The notes: generated from the letters alone by a model not told the origin. Positions 10,554 to 48,735 are shown, counted from the stretch's first letter. The stretch is DNA of 64,000 bases from Xiphias gladius (GCF_016859285.1 NC_053400.1:18485046-18549045); one strand, 5' to 3'. Numbers and translations: made by a program.

Positions 10554-13500
10554 GTGAGTGAAATGCCATCTTCAAATCATCCCAAAAAGTATGATAGACA
10601 TTTGTTGCATAAGTTTAACTGCTCTTATTAATGGAAAGGTGATAGAAAAATCTACATATCAGGCACTTCAGAAAACAGCGGACTCATTAACAGTTTGGTC
10701 TTGGATCTGGATTAGTAGATTGATTTTTTTTTTTTTTTTCAATATTGGGCTGACATTATAGTTCAAATGTGAAAAATATAACATCCCCTAAATATAACTG
10801 TACACATCCTATTCAGCCATGCCAGACTGTCAGTTCATATATTAGAAGCAATAAATGAATGAATTAAGACCAAAATCCTGCTGACAGTTTTCAAACAGGG
10901 CACCAACTCGAGTTTAAAAACTGGGCCACTTCACCTCTCAAACTTGATTTTTCCTCCCAGCTTTCATCCTACCACACAGCTTTTGGGTGCAAACCTTCTG
11001 TTCCCCGGTTCTATCTTGTTTTATTGTTCATTTGAAGTATGTTGACTTAAAATACTTTATGTATCAAACAATTAATTGAATATTTATTTAAATATTTATT
11101 TCCACCGAACGCGTCCTCAAATGAAGATGCTATCTCCACATTTTCCACATCTGGTTACTGTTGTTAGATTGTAAAACACCACATTTGTTTTGTGTTATGC
11201 TGTGATTGAGTTGTGATTATATTTTATGTTTTCTTTACATCTGGTTGTTCTTGTAGTTTGAAAAACTATACTACACAATGCACTGCCATTACAAGATACT
11301 TGCTGATTAATCTGTGTACAGAGAGGAAATACTGTTGCTGAAGTTATAGCTGTGGTCAGTTTAAATTGTTGTCTCTCAAGTTTCTTACAGATGCCATTTT
11401 CCGGCTTAGATCACTTTGTTTGGTACTTTTTCTTTTTCTTTTTTTTAACTGCAATTTTTAAAAATAACGGTGAAACTATCACTCTGCAAACTTTATAACC
11501 CATTTAGTAATAAGGCAAAGTTTTTCCTTAATCAGGTGTTACATTCAGTCTATATTTGGCCAATTCAACACATAACTTGCAAACACTGATGCACTTATTT
11601 TTTAAATTCAGCATTATTGCAGAAGAAATCGTATTGTGCCAATTACAGCGCATGACTGGTAAAGTACACTCCGTACTCAGTCAGTACAAATTTTTGAATT
11701 ACAGTGTGTTTGTGCTCAAATGAGTCAGACTGTTTTTAATTGCTCTCCATGTTCATATGGATAAATAGTGATAATCGGGAGGAGACACATCAAAGAAAAT
11801 GGGATTTAATTAGCAGAGGGACTGATGATGAAGCATGAATGAATAATTACTTTCATTACTTTCACTGTCGAGGTTTCATATCAGCGACCAGAGCTCATCT
11901 GATGGCAACTGTATCACTGAGGGTTCAGTCGCCTGGGTTTCTTGCATTATTAACATTAAAATGTTAGAATAATAAATATGCTGGACAGGACAAACCATAA
12001 AGGAAATTTAACGATAGATTTCTTTGGAGAAGGATCTATAATGTTTGTCGGTGAGATTTCTGAGGTTTCTTGGCTGCGGCTCTGAACCTGTTAAGGGAGG
12101 AGGAGTTTATATGAGGAATTACGAGAAGAGACTGGCAGAGATTGACTTGACAGAACTTTTTTTGAAGTGCTATCTGTGTGCGTCTGCCAAAGAGGTTTGC
12201 ATGACCTGGAAACACAGAGAAGTTTCACTGAAAGGGCATTATTCAGGCTACAGTCCAAATGGGCCTCAACAGGAGGTTATGGTTCTGATTTCTCCCTGTT
12301 GACTCTAAGGCCATTGTACCGATACATTAATTAAAAGATTTCCTCTGCTCACGATTGGACAAATAAAGTGAATTTTTCATGCATTATTTGTAATAATTCA
12401 CCTTAAAGTAAATACATCCAGTGCCTCAGCATGTTCTGATATGCAGAGTAATCATGAAGAACAAACTGATAATTTCTCTGCTGTTTGATTTCCAAGGTGC
12501 AGTGGAGCAGAGTGGAGTCCTGACGGTGAAAGAGCCGTATGTCAGCAGTTCAGTCTTCAGGCTGTTTTTAGAAGGTGAGGACACCTGCAAACTGGACCCT
12601 CTGCAGCTGCACACTCTCACCTCCTGCGGCTTCAACAGCAGTAATCCCCTCATCATCATCACTCACGGGTGGTCGGTAAGGTCAACTCCCGCCTTCCTCA
12701 CGCTTCACTGACTTGAACCACTGCATACAAAACATGGAACTCAACTACAGGAAAGGAAACATCTTCAAATGCCTGAAATATACTGAAATAAGAAAATATA
12801 AAGTATACATTCAGAGACATTCTGAAATTCCTGCAGAGATTTATCTGAATCAGACATTAATTCAACTACATATTGAAAATTTTGACTTTTTGTTTCACAT
12901 TTTTATGCACTGGGCCTATTTGGTTGAGTGTGTGTTTATTCTTTCCATTTCAAACTGGATAATTTTTAGAGCATTATAATTAAGAGTAATACTGTTCATA
13001 TGTACTTCGATAAAAAACAAATTTCTAACAGGCAGTTCTTCCTAAGGTGGATGGAATGATGGAGAGCTGGGTGCTCAGGTTAGCCACAGCCCTGAAGACA
13101 AATCTGGTAGACATCAACGTGGTGATCACCGACTGGCTGTCCCTGGCTCAACAGCACTACCCCACAGCAGCACAGAGCACCCGCACTGTTGGAAAAGACA
13201 TAGCTCACCTCCTACAGTCACTTCAGGTCAGGGGAAATTTATCTTCCGAGAGCCATTTTATTTTCATGTATGTAATGAAGTTAAATCTGTTAAATTGGTC
13301 AATTTTCATACTGAATAAATACTTTAAAAATGTATACATAACCGTATTACAATTGCCACAATCATGTACATGTCAAAAACCCCCAACAGGAAGAGTACCA
13401 GTACCCACTCAGAAAAGCTCATTTGATTGGCTATAGCCTTGGCGCTCACATCTCTGGATTTGCTGGAAGCTATCTGGAAGGTACAGAGAAGATTGGAAGA

Positions 13501-16500
13501 ATTACTGGTGAGTTTTTCCACAATGTGAATGCAGGAGTGGTGCTATCTTACATCAGGTACACATTTTTAAATCCACTGGCCAAAATAAACATAATTTGCA
13601 GAAGAATTTTTTGGATAATGAAGTTATTCTGTATTGTAAAATTCTTGATTGCATACTGTGGATTTTTCCAGGTCTTGATCCAGCGGGGCCGCTGTTTGAA
13701 GGCATGTCTCACACAGACAGACTGTCTCCTGATGATGCTGAATTTGTGGATGCCATCCACACCTTCACCCATGAGCGTATGGGCCTCAGTGTGGGCATCA
13801 AGCAAGCTGTGGCACATTATGACTTTTACCCTAACGGAGGAGACTTCCAACCAGGATGTGACCTGCAAAATATTTACGAGCACATAAGCCAGTATGGACT
13901 CCTCGGTATGATAAAGAACACACTGTAACACCTTAGAAAACTATGACATGTCATCTGGGGAATGTGTGTTACACCACATAGTACAAAAGTGTTGGACAGA
14001 GAGGACATCCTGCTCTTTTTTACTGCAGTAGTGATGCAAAAAATGTAGAAATTTGCGCTAAGGGTGAGGCCGGAGGAAAAGTCCTGGAATCTGTTAAATC
14101 ACAAAGGTTTATCCTCTGAGAACCATGAACATGCTAAAAAAATTCATGACAACCCATTCATTGATTCAGCTTTGTTCTAAAACTGACTGATTAAAGGAAT
14201 GCGACAGGAGGGAAGCTTATGTAGAAAGAGTCCATCATCTGGGGAGAATGAATATGCTCACTTCATTTCATGAGTAAATTTCATGACATCCTGCTGAGTG
14301 GATTTTGATATTTAGTGTATAAATATATTTTAGCCTGATGGTGGCATAGGAAAGGTTTGCAGGTACAAAAGACATCAGGATTCAACCTCTGGGAACCATG
14401 AATATCCTCAAAACTTTCCTGGATATGTCATCCACCATCACAGATCTTGCTTTAGACAAAGTAACCTATGGTACAGAAGTGGAATCTTTTTCCTTTTTTT
14501 TTGATTCCATTCATCTCGTTTATTTTGTGTTTTGTTATCGGTGAGGTGGATTTTGTATAAGCTTGAAGAGAGTTCTTGTTAAGGAGTCAGACATGCCCTT
14601 AAGCTTTCTGGTACCCCTTTGTGTCATTAACAACCCGGCATCAGAGCAATGTGTTCTGCTGCTTAACTGCTTACTGATTTGCCTCCTCATCTGCTCTATC
14701 ATAATATTTTATTTCCTTAATTAGTCTTGCCACCCCAAAACACTGGTTTAGAAGCCATATCTTGGTATTTCATCTTTTGCTTGTTGATAATTTATCACTC
14801 TGTGTTCAAGCAGATGCATTTAATTCTCTCCAGTCAAACACAATTGACTCTGGGATTTATAGTGCTTTTCGATTCAAAACACATCTGCATAATATGACAG
14901 TGAGAGCCACATTAAAGAATCTGTCATCCTCGGGAGTTAATTAACAACATGTGCCTTCCTTCTCTCTGTCCATCCCTCTGAGCTGAGCTGCCTCCAGGCT
15001 ACAAGAGTCTACTCAGAGAAAAAACCTACAGAGCAGACCAGTATCAGACATAATGAGACGCTTTTAGGAGACATGACAGAAGGACAGTCTGATCAATGTC
15101 AGGATTTGGTAATAATGAGCTCAATCCACAAATAATGGGCAGACATTGTGATTAAGGTCCTCCACAGCCTCCCAATCCACAGCAGAAAATGTTGTGTGGA
15201 AATGGTCTGTTGAAACTTCGACTGAGTTTTATTAAAAATTCAGTGTCTCACATTTTAAATTTCCACTATATTTTTATTTTCCCCCCACAGGTTTCGAGCA
15301 GACAGTGAAATGCGCTCATGAGCGATCCGTTCATCTATTCATTGACTCTCTGATGAATAAAGACAAACAGAGCATGGCCTACAGGTGCAGTGACAACAGC
15401 GCTTTTGACAAAGGTATATGTCTGGACTGTCGGAGGAATCGCTGCAACACACTGGGCTACAATATCAAGAAGGTTCGCAGTGGCACCAGCAAGAGGCTCT
15501 ACCTGAAAACACGCCCTCGGATGCCTTACAAACGTACGTGGTTGTCCTTAACCATTTCAACCAAACAATCTTAAGATCCATTTTCTATACATATCTCCAG
15601 TCATTATACAATCGCTTTATAGACCAATACTGCAATTCAATAGTTCTACAGGCATACAGGGGTATCTCGACTGATCATCTGAGATGGTGATGACATAATT
15701 TAGCAAACTCAATGAAATGTTTAATATATAATCAAGGTGATATTGGTGATATCTAATCTATCTAATCTGGTGATATTCTATATTTTCTTGTTGCCAACGA
15801 ATCCCATAAATAGACCACGTTCTCACGTTATCACTGGTTTTTATCACACTATACATCAGACAGACAGAGCACAAAGATATAGAGAAAGCAAACTCTGCGT
15901 CGTATGGCTTTTCCGTCTTCATCTCTTCTTCTTCTTCTGTTTCTGGTTCCCTCTCTGAAGTCTATCATTACCAGTTCAGGATCCAGTTTGTCAACCAGAT
16001 GGAGAGGATTGAGCCCTCTCTCACCATCTCCCTGACTGGAACAAAGGAGGAGAGTGGGGACCTCCGCATCCTCTTGTGAGTACTGTACCAGCTCCCATCA
16101 GGCTTACATTACATCACATCTATGCTAAGTGTACTCAGTCTTTGACACATGCAATATGCAGCTGGGCTCTGAACTCTATAAAGAAAGAAAGAAAGTTAGG
16201 GAGAGCAGCCGACACACATGGAAACAACTCTAGCTCCTGCATGAAAGAGAACTATAAATGGGGATGATGGAATAAATAATTTACTCAAGACACTATTCCC
16301 TGACAACTGTGTTATCCGTCATTTTCTGTGTATCAAAGAGCCTCAGGAAAACCAGTGCGAGCAAAGGAGATCTCATGTGCTGTCCTACTTTAGTTGTAGA
16401 CCATCCCAACAGAGGATCATTGCTTTGTAATAAAGACACATGACAGCCTGTTGCAGGATGTTCCCTGCCGTAATAATTTAACTCTGTCTTCTTTTTGTGT

Positions 16501-17491
16501 CTACCTTTCGAAACCCTTCCCACCAGCACTGAAAAGTTTTCAGGTAATAAGACCTACACCTCGCTGATCACCCTTGACAGAGACTTGGGGGCTCTGATGT
16601 TGCTCAAATTGCACTGGGAAGGACCGGCCCTTTGGAGGAACGTGTGGAGCCGGGTGCAGACCATCATTCCCTGGGGTGGCCAGGATTACAAACCAATGCT
16701 GACTGTGGGCAAGATCAGTGTCAAAGCAGGCGAGACCCAGGAGAGGTACGCCGTTACAAATAAAAAGCCTAAAGCATTAAGTACTAAGCAGCATTTTAAA
16801 GTTGAATACACTGTTGGTAGATGAATTCATCGGTTTCTTTTCTGAGAATGCAAAGTGCAGGCCAGTGTGAGTTCATCAAAATTAAACATGTCGCACCAGT
16901 CTCCTACAGCATACAATGCTTTGTTACAAAAATGTTTGGGTGGCATGTAAGGTTGTTTTTAGACTCTTCTTATACAATCAATCAGTTAGTCAGGTGACTT
17001 ACAAGTACTACAAACACCCAATACAAGCAACATCAAAACCATCTTCTCAAGTTAGCAACTACTCTGAAGAGATTATTGTTTAAGATATATCGATTATTAT
17101 TAGTTCTAGAGGATTATTACTAGTTACTATTAAATGTACATATTAAAGGTTGGTGTTACATATCATGTACTATTTAAAAAAACAACAACGCTGAACTAGA
17201 TACAATAACATGTTGCAGTGTTCCAACCCTTCTAAAAGCCTTCTACGTTTACACCATTGCAGACTTTTAATGCCATCTAGTGGATTCTCCGAAACCCCTC
17301 TCTGCTACACTTCTCTGCTCACACACTTTCTGTGTAACCACACCATGTCAACAGCATTGTTTCTTTTTTCTAGGACATCTTTTTGTGCCATGACAGACGA
17401 TGGACAACACGTTGAGCTCTTGCAGGATAAAGTGTTTGTGCGTTGTAAAGAAGACACACAGAGACAGCGTAGAAGAAAGCACAACCAGTAG
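10472..17491 (+). CDS. lipc: hepatic triacylglycerol lipase, complete, nine exons
   Basis: Exons: 10472-10553, 12497-12675, 13047-13226, 13390-13507, 13672-13905, 15291-15533, 15961-16075, 16527-16745, 17374-17491. They join in frame with GT-AG junctions to 495 codons plus TAG; human LIPC has 499 residues and nine exons. The first ATG opens a hydrophobic signal peptide ([19 protein letters not shown]). The catalytic triad is S163 (GYSLG), D189 (LDPAGP) and H274 (CAHERS). The lid lies between C249 and C272. Exons 7-9 form the PLAT/lipoxygenase-like C-terminal domain, ending in a basic tail (RQRRRK) suited to heparan-sulfate binding. The enzyme is secreted and hydrolyses triglyceride and phospholipid of HDL and lipoprotein remnants. 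HYDFYPNGG and SGFAGS favour hepatic over lipoprotein or endothelial lipase, as does the synteny. The teleost a/b paralogue is undetermined. Confidence 0.95.
10554..12496. other. lipc intron 1
   Basis: AT-rich unique sequence with a T run at 10727-10739. I see no repeat family or exon. A short frame at 12045-12302 is not supported by splice sites in a useful phase. Confidence 0.6.
12676..13046. other. lipc intron 2
   Basis: AT-rich, nothing recognised. It ends in two stacked acceptor AGs (13030-13031 and 13045-13046); the family alignment supports the second. Confidence 0.6.
13390..13507 (+). CDS. lipc: lipc exon 4 (nucleophile elbow GYSLG)
   Basis: The acceptor is caacag|GAAGAG and the donor ACTG|gtgagt, leaving in phase 1. 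It carries [17 protein letters not shown], with the catalytic Ser at residue 163, and ends IGRITG, continued by LDPAGP (catalytic Asp189) in the next exon. Confidence 0.95.
13906..15290. other. lipc intron 5
   Basis: Contains the degenerate dispersed repeat at 14035-14455. The remainder shows no recognisable element. The acceptor is preceded by a strong T/C tract. Confidence 0.6.
14035..14455 (+). repeat. degenerate tandem copies of a common teleost dispersed repeat
   Basis: Three diverged units can be aligned by eye around 'cctctgagaaccatgaacatg' (about 14113), 'catctggggagaatgaatatg' (about 14236) and 'cctctgggaaccatgaatatc' (about 14387). Each is followed by a form of 'ttcatgacatccatc' and preceded in part by 'gtggcataggaaaggt'/'gaggccggaggaaaagt'. 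This matches, from memory, a very abundant fish repeat whose consensus reads cctctggggaccatgaatgt. It is non-coding. Confidence 0.55.
15291..15533 (+). CDS. lipc: lipc exon 6 (end of lid, catalytic His, hinge)
   Basis: The acceptor is ccccccacag|GTTTCG and the donor AAAC|gtacgt. It contains [10 protein letters not shown] with the catalytic His274 and the Cys-rich hinge ([15 protein letters not shown]) before the PLAT domain. Confidence 0.94.
15534..17373. other. lipc introns 6-8 (around exons 7 and 8)
   Basis: Introns 15534-15960, 16076-16526 and 16746-17373 surround the PLAT exons 15961-16075 and 16527-16745. No repeats or other genes are recognised inside them. Confidence 0.55.
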
Positions 17492-17651
17492 ACTCGTGTG
17501 GGTTCCTTGATCTGCTCAGCAGACTGAAGATCTCTGATGGATGGCCTGGAGGGTGACGCCTGGATGAAATCCTGTAAACTCCTCAAAGTGAGGCTGCACA
17601 GATTTAGGGAGCACATTAGAAATCATTAAATGTCTGAGAGATGTGGCACTA

Positions 17652-17657
17652 AATAAA
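17652..17657 (+). terminator. AATAAA poly(A) signal of lipc
   Basis: Canonical hexamer in 'actaaataaacagtg', 161 nt after the lipc TAG. It would give a compact 3' UTR. Confidence 0.65.
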
Positions 17658-19037
17658 CAGTGTTACAGTTTAATAGGAGAATTGAATCCTGGGAAACTGA
17701 GGCTAGAAAAGAACTAGCAACTTTTGTAAACTGTGTTTACAATTGACAGAAATATGTTTAAGTTTGATTATGTGATAAAAATCATTACTAAGCTACATGT
17801 TGCATGTGATCACCACCCCAGTTTACATTTCTGTCAACATACAAATGTCTTTCAGGGGTATGAATAGTTGAAAGTTTGCCAATTCAAATATTAACCAGAC
17901 AATGAACACAGAGTCAGAAGTTCAATTATCTTTAGATGACGTTAATTCCAAAGACTATAAATGTATTTTTTTAAAGTGTGTTTACCGTGTAAAATGATCA
18001 CTTTCATAATTTAAAAATGTACATTAGTATCGCCAATACAACTCTTAATCAGACTCAAACCAGAGCAATAAATATACACTCAGTTCTTTTCTATTCTGTG
18101 TTGTGGTCTGATTTTTTCTACGTCTGCGTGGAGGTGGGTACATGTCTTGTTTATGGACGGATTCCGCCCCAGAATGTCCCAGGTACTTCAGAAAAAGAAA
18201 AAAAAACAAAAAAACAAAAAAAAACAATGGAAACTTACTGTATTGTAAGAGATAATGTGGAACAAAAATCCGTGGTTCACCTGCTACAGCAGTCAGGCTG
18301 AGAGTCAAAGCTCAATCAGTGGACGCAGAAAACAGGCAGAAAACTTCCACATAGAGGCAGTTCCAAGTATTTAGCAAGTGGTGACTCCAGAGGGCAGTCA
18401 GTTCAAATGAAAGGCAGTACACTCAGAAGCAGGTTTCATCACAGAGACGGCAAACCTGGAAAGCTGAACAGTAAGGTCATACCAGAACATCCTGGCAGCG
18501 GAGTCCTGTCCTACTGAACTAGGGGAGACAGCTGCTGCAGAATCTGGCCAATCACAACTGCTATGACTGTAAAACTTTATGTTGCAATGAAAACAACTTG
18601 TAAAATACCTTTGAATTGTAAACTTGGCTTAAAGATGAACTCAAAACTGTATCATAATACTACCTTTTGCCATTATTTACAAACAGGGAAAACAAACATT
18701 TGATCAACTCTGGTTTATTAATGCTTTTCAAGTAGTTCAAAAAAAATTATATATTTGCACAATACCTTTGCAAATCTAGTAAAATTTTCAAAGTAAGCAG
18801 AGTGGGAAATAGAACCGAAAGAGTAAACAATAAAAACAAAAGGACAATGTATAAAACACAGGAGACATTAAAATCAGACGGCAGAACTGAAACTATACTG
18901 TTTTGGATTTTCAGTTTACATCACTTACACTTCAGTGCACATTTTCTCAACATCACAGAAATTTGAAAGAAAGAAAAATTTCCCAGAGTATTAACCCTAA
19001 ACACCCACTATTCTCCGAGGATTCAGCAAACCCGATA

Positions 19038-19089
<52 letters not shown>

Positions 19090-21417
19090 TCACTCACTCA
19101 CTCACACAAAAACTTTAAAACTTGCCAAAGATAATGAAAAATATAGTTTAAGCTCTGACCCAAGAGAAAGCACTACCAGTAGCACCAAAAGACAAACAAA
19201 ATCAGCAAAAGTAACAGGATTGCATTTTTGTAAGTTCAGAAACTTTGCAGTAGCAAACGGAGAGGAGTAACCATTTTATTATGAAAGCACAATAGAATTT
19301 TCCATGTACCCATTTAGGAGAAAATGATGAAGGCATTTCTCTGAGAAGAGGCTAACTTGTTAGCTGTTGAGCGCTGTGATACTCTGCATAGAATCTATCT
19401 CATCGACCTCCTTACACCTCAAACAGAAAACAACGCTGAGCTGCAGCTGTGCTTGATACTTCTCTTTTGTTGAGTCTGTCTCTGCTCCACGAAGAGTTTC
19501 CCTCCTAAAATAATTTAAAAAAAAAAACAAACAAACAAACAAACAAAAAAAAACCCCCACACACATATTTTTATATATGCCGGTAACTAAACCTGGAGTG
19601 TTTTGTGCCCTCATCCATCTTTCAGTGAAGTTGACGTGGATTTAATCTGGCTGAAGACAACTGAAAAGTCAAATTGAGCCAAAGCAAGTCTGGACAGCAA
19701 TATAATATTATAACAATCTCTCAAGAAAATCAATGAACAAACTGCGCAATATAATATGAGAGTTTGTGTTTGTTACATTTGATTTTTTCATGTGAAGTCC
19801 TATATATGGTAGTATATGTATGTCAATCAACCACTTACATTTCCTATGAATATAATACATCGCCAAACCCTAAGCCACATCATTTCCAACATATTTTTTC
19901 TTTAAATTTCACAAGTCCAGACTGATAAACTCTGATAAACTCCTCATGTATTGTTTCAGCTTAGGTAAAGATCTCTGACTCTAGTTTCCATACCAATTTC
20001 AGTCACACTGAAAGAGGGTATAACAAGGGTAAAAAAGGTCCTTGAGAAAACCCCGATCAGTAGGAAAAGATAGGACAGGACAGAAGAGAACAGCAGTAGA
20101 TGGCTGACACATAGTGATTGTTCGCTCTTGTAAATGTCTGTTAACAGCAGCCACAACACAACAGTAAAATTAGAATCTCTAGTTTTCCTCGGTTGATTCA
20201 ACTCTTCCAAATATACAAATAATCTGAACTGCAAGTAAAATCAATACAAGCAAAATCCACAATCACATTTAAACCAGACCAGTTCTTCATCTGGCTACAG
20301 AGGCCTAGAGGATCTAACTGCTTCTGAGTGGTTTTAACAGGTTTTGTCATTTCCTAAAAGATCTGCAAGTGTGTGAAATTCAAGTGTTATACAATCAGGT
20401 TGATAAAAAGCTATTCTCTGACCATTTATTTCAGACCCAGACTATAGACCATTATGTAAATGCAGCGGCAAAGCCATATCACAACAAGAAATATACATAT
20501 CCAGAAAATCAATCTTCCCTCCATCTAATAACAGATGACACTATAATCTCATTACGATCGTTTATCTACATTCTCTTACAAACTGCCCTCTAAATCCCGC
20601 AGCAGCTAACGTGGACCCTTCTGTACAGGCATCAGCCAGGAGGGATTTTACCCTGAAATACGCATGCAGCCATCTTTTTCACCCAATACACTTGTTTGCT
20701 GTTGTTTTATTAATCCTGAGAAAGTGAATTAAAACAGTAAATAGTTTTCATCATACAGAAAATCAGTTTCATTTGAAACAGAAAACAATCTACTGCAACA
20801 TCTGTACAATTGCACACTGAAAGAACATGTATGCTTTAGAATTAAAATGCTTCTGTTTTTGATGGTGTCTGATTTAAAACAATCTAATTATATTGGCAAA
20901 AAAGAGTTCTCTTCAACACAATGTCTCAATGTTGTTTTGGATTGGCAGCAAAAACTCATGTGACTTGCAGTCCTGCTATTGTGCTGATGATGGCAGCACT
21001 TCAGAGAGGAAGAACAGGAAAGAAAAAGGTTGCACAGATGGAGGACGGAAGAAGGCAACTCTAACACAAAGCTGCCTCTCTCTCCTCCATTCTTTGAATA
21101 AAAAAACAAACAAAAAAACATTGAAAACTAAAAAATATGATTAAGACCACATAACAGAGATCAGTGAATTTCTCCTCCTGTCCCTCCTTGGAAAATTTAT
21201 TTATTTCCTATAAAAGCTTTGTGAACCACTGCTAATCTGGCTCTCGGAGCAGAGGTGCTGAGTGAGTTTGTTAGGCCCAAAAAAACTTCAGGCTTTGTCC
21301 AGTGAAACTGCTGCAAGTTCTTAGAATTTTGCAATATGTGGTAAAGGTAACTCTTTGGAGTGAAGTGCTCCCATTGTAGGCACTAGGAAGAACCAAGGCA
21401 AAGAACCGGCCAGTGTC
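17658..21417. other. region between the convergent lipc and adam10 coding sequences; holds the adam10 3' UTR
   Basis: No coding gene is seen. The adam10 3' UTR must run leftward from 21417. Minus-strand AATAAA candidates (plus TTTATT) occur near 21199, 20707 and 18714, so its end is not fixed. A mixed microsatellite lies at 19036-19108, and A-rich runs lie at 18196-18225 and 19509-19553. Confidence 0.5.
19036..19108. repeat. compound (TC)n(CA)n(CACT)n microsatellite
   Basis: A TC run, then a CA run, then about five CACT units, contiguous. Confidence 0.95.
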
Positions 21418-46112
<24,695 letters not shown>

Positions 46113-47022
46113 ATCGAAATTCCCTGTATCCCCTGTAAACCAGCTTCGCGACCCAGCGGTAACGCTGATTGCTTCTTGTTTCGTTTTCTTTCACTTAAAG
46201 GTATAGCCGCCCTTCCTCGTTAGCTGGCTCCTATCTCTAACACCCAGCCCGACATCAGACAGACAGGCCCTCTTCCCTTCCGCCGTGGTTTGCCAAGAGA
46301 GCCTGGACACACCCATCAGAAGTCTACTATTATGGTCATAGATCGAGAAACTCTAACACTAGTGACAAATCATCGATACACCACCGTTGATAATTACACA
46401 TAAAAACACTGCAGCCGGAAAACATGCGCCAAACTGCTGTTTGAGCACTATTTTCATTGATCGGTCTACAAGTTGTTTACTTCCTCATATCAGCACTTCC
46501 GTATCCATCAACTCTTTTTTTTTGTTGAGTTTTTTTTATACTAGTGATGAGGCGATATGGAGGTAGAAAACCCTACTTATGAGAAAATTAATGATTGAAT
46601 AAAAATGGTAAAAATAGATAAATTAAACGCAAAATATCACACATCATATATAAGAGTCATCCTACTTGCATATTACATATTTATTATAAAATCTCTTTTA
46701 TTGTCATTTGCACCAGTAGGGTGCCGATGCAAGAGTTACAATTCTCACCGGCCCAACATGTATGAATAACAGTATATATTTTCTGAGTAAGTAGCCATGG
46801 TCTTCCATAGTTGCACAACCCAAACAGATGGAAATATTCTAGTTGTACTGGGCGTAATTTATTACACATCTACCCAAAGTTCACCTTGCCATGTTTGGTA
46901 TCTGTTACTGGAGGGAAACTCCCGCATTAGATTAGAGATTGATTAATTTTATTCATTTAAATTCCATTTTTTTCCATCAAAAAGGGCAACTATGTGTGAA
47001 AGCTCACAGTACTAACACCCTG

Positions 47023-47060
47023 CTGCCAGCAGTGAAAAAAAAAAAAATCACTGCTGGCAG
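47023..47060. repeat. perfect 13-bp inverted repeat with a 12-A loop
   Basis: The left arm CTGCCAGCAGTGA (47023-47035), twelve A residues, and the right arm TCACTGCTGGCAG (47048-47060) form a perfect hairpin. Pairing stops immediately outside the arms. Confidence 0.95.
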
Positions 47061-48699
47061 TCTGTTGTATTCAAATAGACTGAGTATTGATCACCTGCTG
47101 ATCTCCTCCGGCCATAAAGTTATGTCACGTCTCTATGCTTTACCCAAATTACCTTTGAAAAAAAACAATAGTGTTAAGAATGTCTCTGTTGTCTTTTTGT
47201 GCTAAGCTATGACACCAGCAGATAAAGGAAACACTTTCATATCTTAATAGACTCTTAGTATAAATAACTAAAATCAACAGTACCGACTGCTTAGATATGT
47301 GGTTTGACACTGGCAAATCTTAAGATATAACAGGGTTACAGTCCTCTCAACCACTTGGTACCGTTGTATCTGGTTGTATCAGGTGCTTTTATGTCCCAGG
47401 AGACAACCAAGTCAAACCTGTGACTGATGCCTTGTTGGCCTGCATAAAAATATGACCCTACATTGAAGCAGAATCTGTATTTCAAAATTTAAAAAAGATT
47501 TAAAAGTACCAGACAGGTTTTAAATCACGATCACCACACTCATTGAGAGCTCAGATTAATAACTGATAATACAGTACAAAAGTGAAAAAGACATTTTCCC
47601 ATCAACAAAAATCATATCAATCCTTGAAAAGATCATATACCTTGACTGTGGCATTTAGATCCTGGGTTCATACTACCTAAACGTATTCTAAAATTTAAAT
47701 GAAATGAAACAAAAAAATAAATAAATAAACAGTTGTTGCACTTCTCTCCTTGGTAGCACTTCCTCTGTACTATCACTGTGTTACTGTCCCAAACAAACGC
47801 TTTAGTTTATAAGTTTTTAAAGTTAGGGGTATGTTTGTGTCTCCAAATTTTGTCGCAGGAAGGGTTTTTTTGCAGTCTGATAGAAAGATGTCATATGCGC
47901 TTACCTGTACAGCTCTAACAAGCAAGAGTGCTCATGCTCCCCTTCTGCCCGGTCGAGAAACTGCTGCCACCCAGTGGTTCTACGAGGTTACTGCACGTGG
48001 ATTGGTCAGACCTGTCAAAAATAATCCTGTTTACCCCGTGTACAGCATACTATATATCGATTTGAAGTCTGGAGAAATTCGAGCCCCTAAAATTTCGGAA
48101 AATGTGAATAATTTAACGGTTAGAAAAGGTTAGGTTAGACCCGGGTTCAAAGTCACAACCTGTGACTGCCTCATCATTTCCAAACTCTCGTTTATCGCTA
48201 CTCGGGAGGTCTGGCTACGCGAGATTATACTGGCCCACCAAATGCGCGCGCACTCGTACGCAAAACGGTCACGGCCACGGCAAGTTCCTTTTCATCGCAC
48301 ATTCAGGAGTCCTCGTAAAAAGGGGCACTTCAACATTTCATCGGTTTTAAAATGCAGTCCAGCTACACTCTATACAAAGGGTTGAGTCTGTGTAAAATAT
48401 TTTTTAACGTTTAACAACCTGTATACACTTACTCTAATCCTACCTATGAGTTTGAGGACATGCGTGATAAGTAATTAAATTGTATCACAGATCATAATAG
48501 ACCACATGCTGCAGAAATTCAAGCCACTGGCCTCAGCTTTTTTATCCTGAGGACCTAGGCGAGACTCGTTTACTAACAACACAATTTACTTGCTTAAACG
48601 TCAAAAATAAAAAAAATAATAAAAAATGGCCATTGCCTTTTTGAAACAGAGGTATCTAGAACATACAGAATCTGTTTTTTTAATCTGAGTAAGTATTTT

Positions 48700-48735
48700 T
48701 TGTTTTATTTTATTTTATTTTATTTTGTTTTGTTT
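48700..48735. repeat. (TTTTA)n / (TTTTG)n run
   Basis: About four TTTTA units, then two TTTTG units, about 200 bases upstream of the mindy2 start codon. Confidence 0.85.

Noticed and set aside
12045..12302. 85-codon ORF in lipc intron 1
   Set aside because: Including it would disrupt the phase between lipc exons 1 and 2, and it has no lipase similarity.
13423..13887. Long plus-strand frame running through lipc intron 4
   Set aside because: Only 13390-13507 is exon 4. Past the gtgagt donor the frame is intronic, and it reads exon 5 (13672-13905) in the wrong frame.
47831..48133. 100-codon plus-strand ORF between adam10 and mindy2
   Set aside because: No recognised domain, weak start context, and a CpG-bearing stretch where stops are rarer. 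There is no support for translation.
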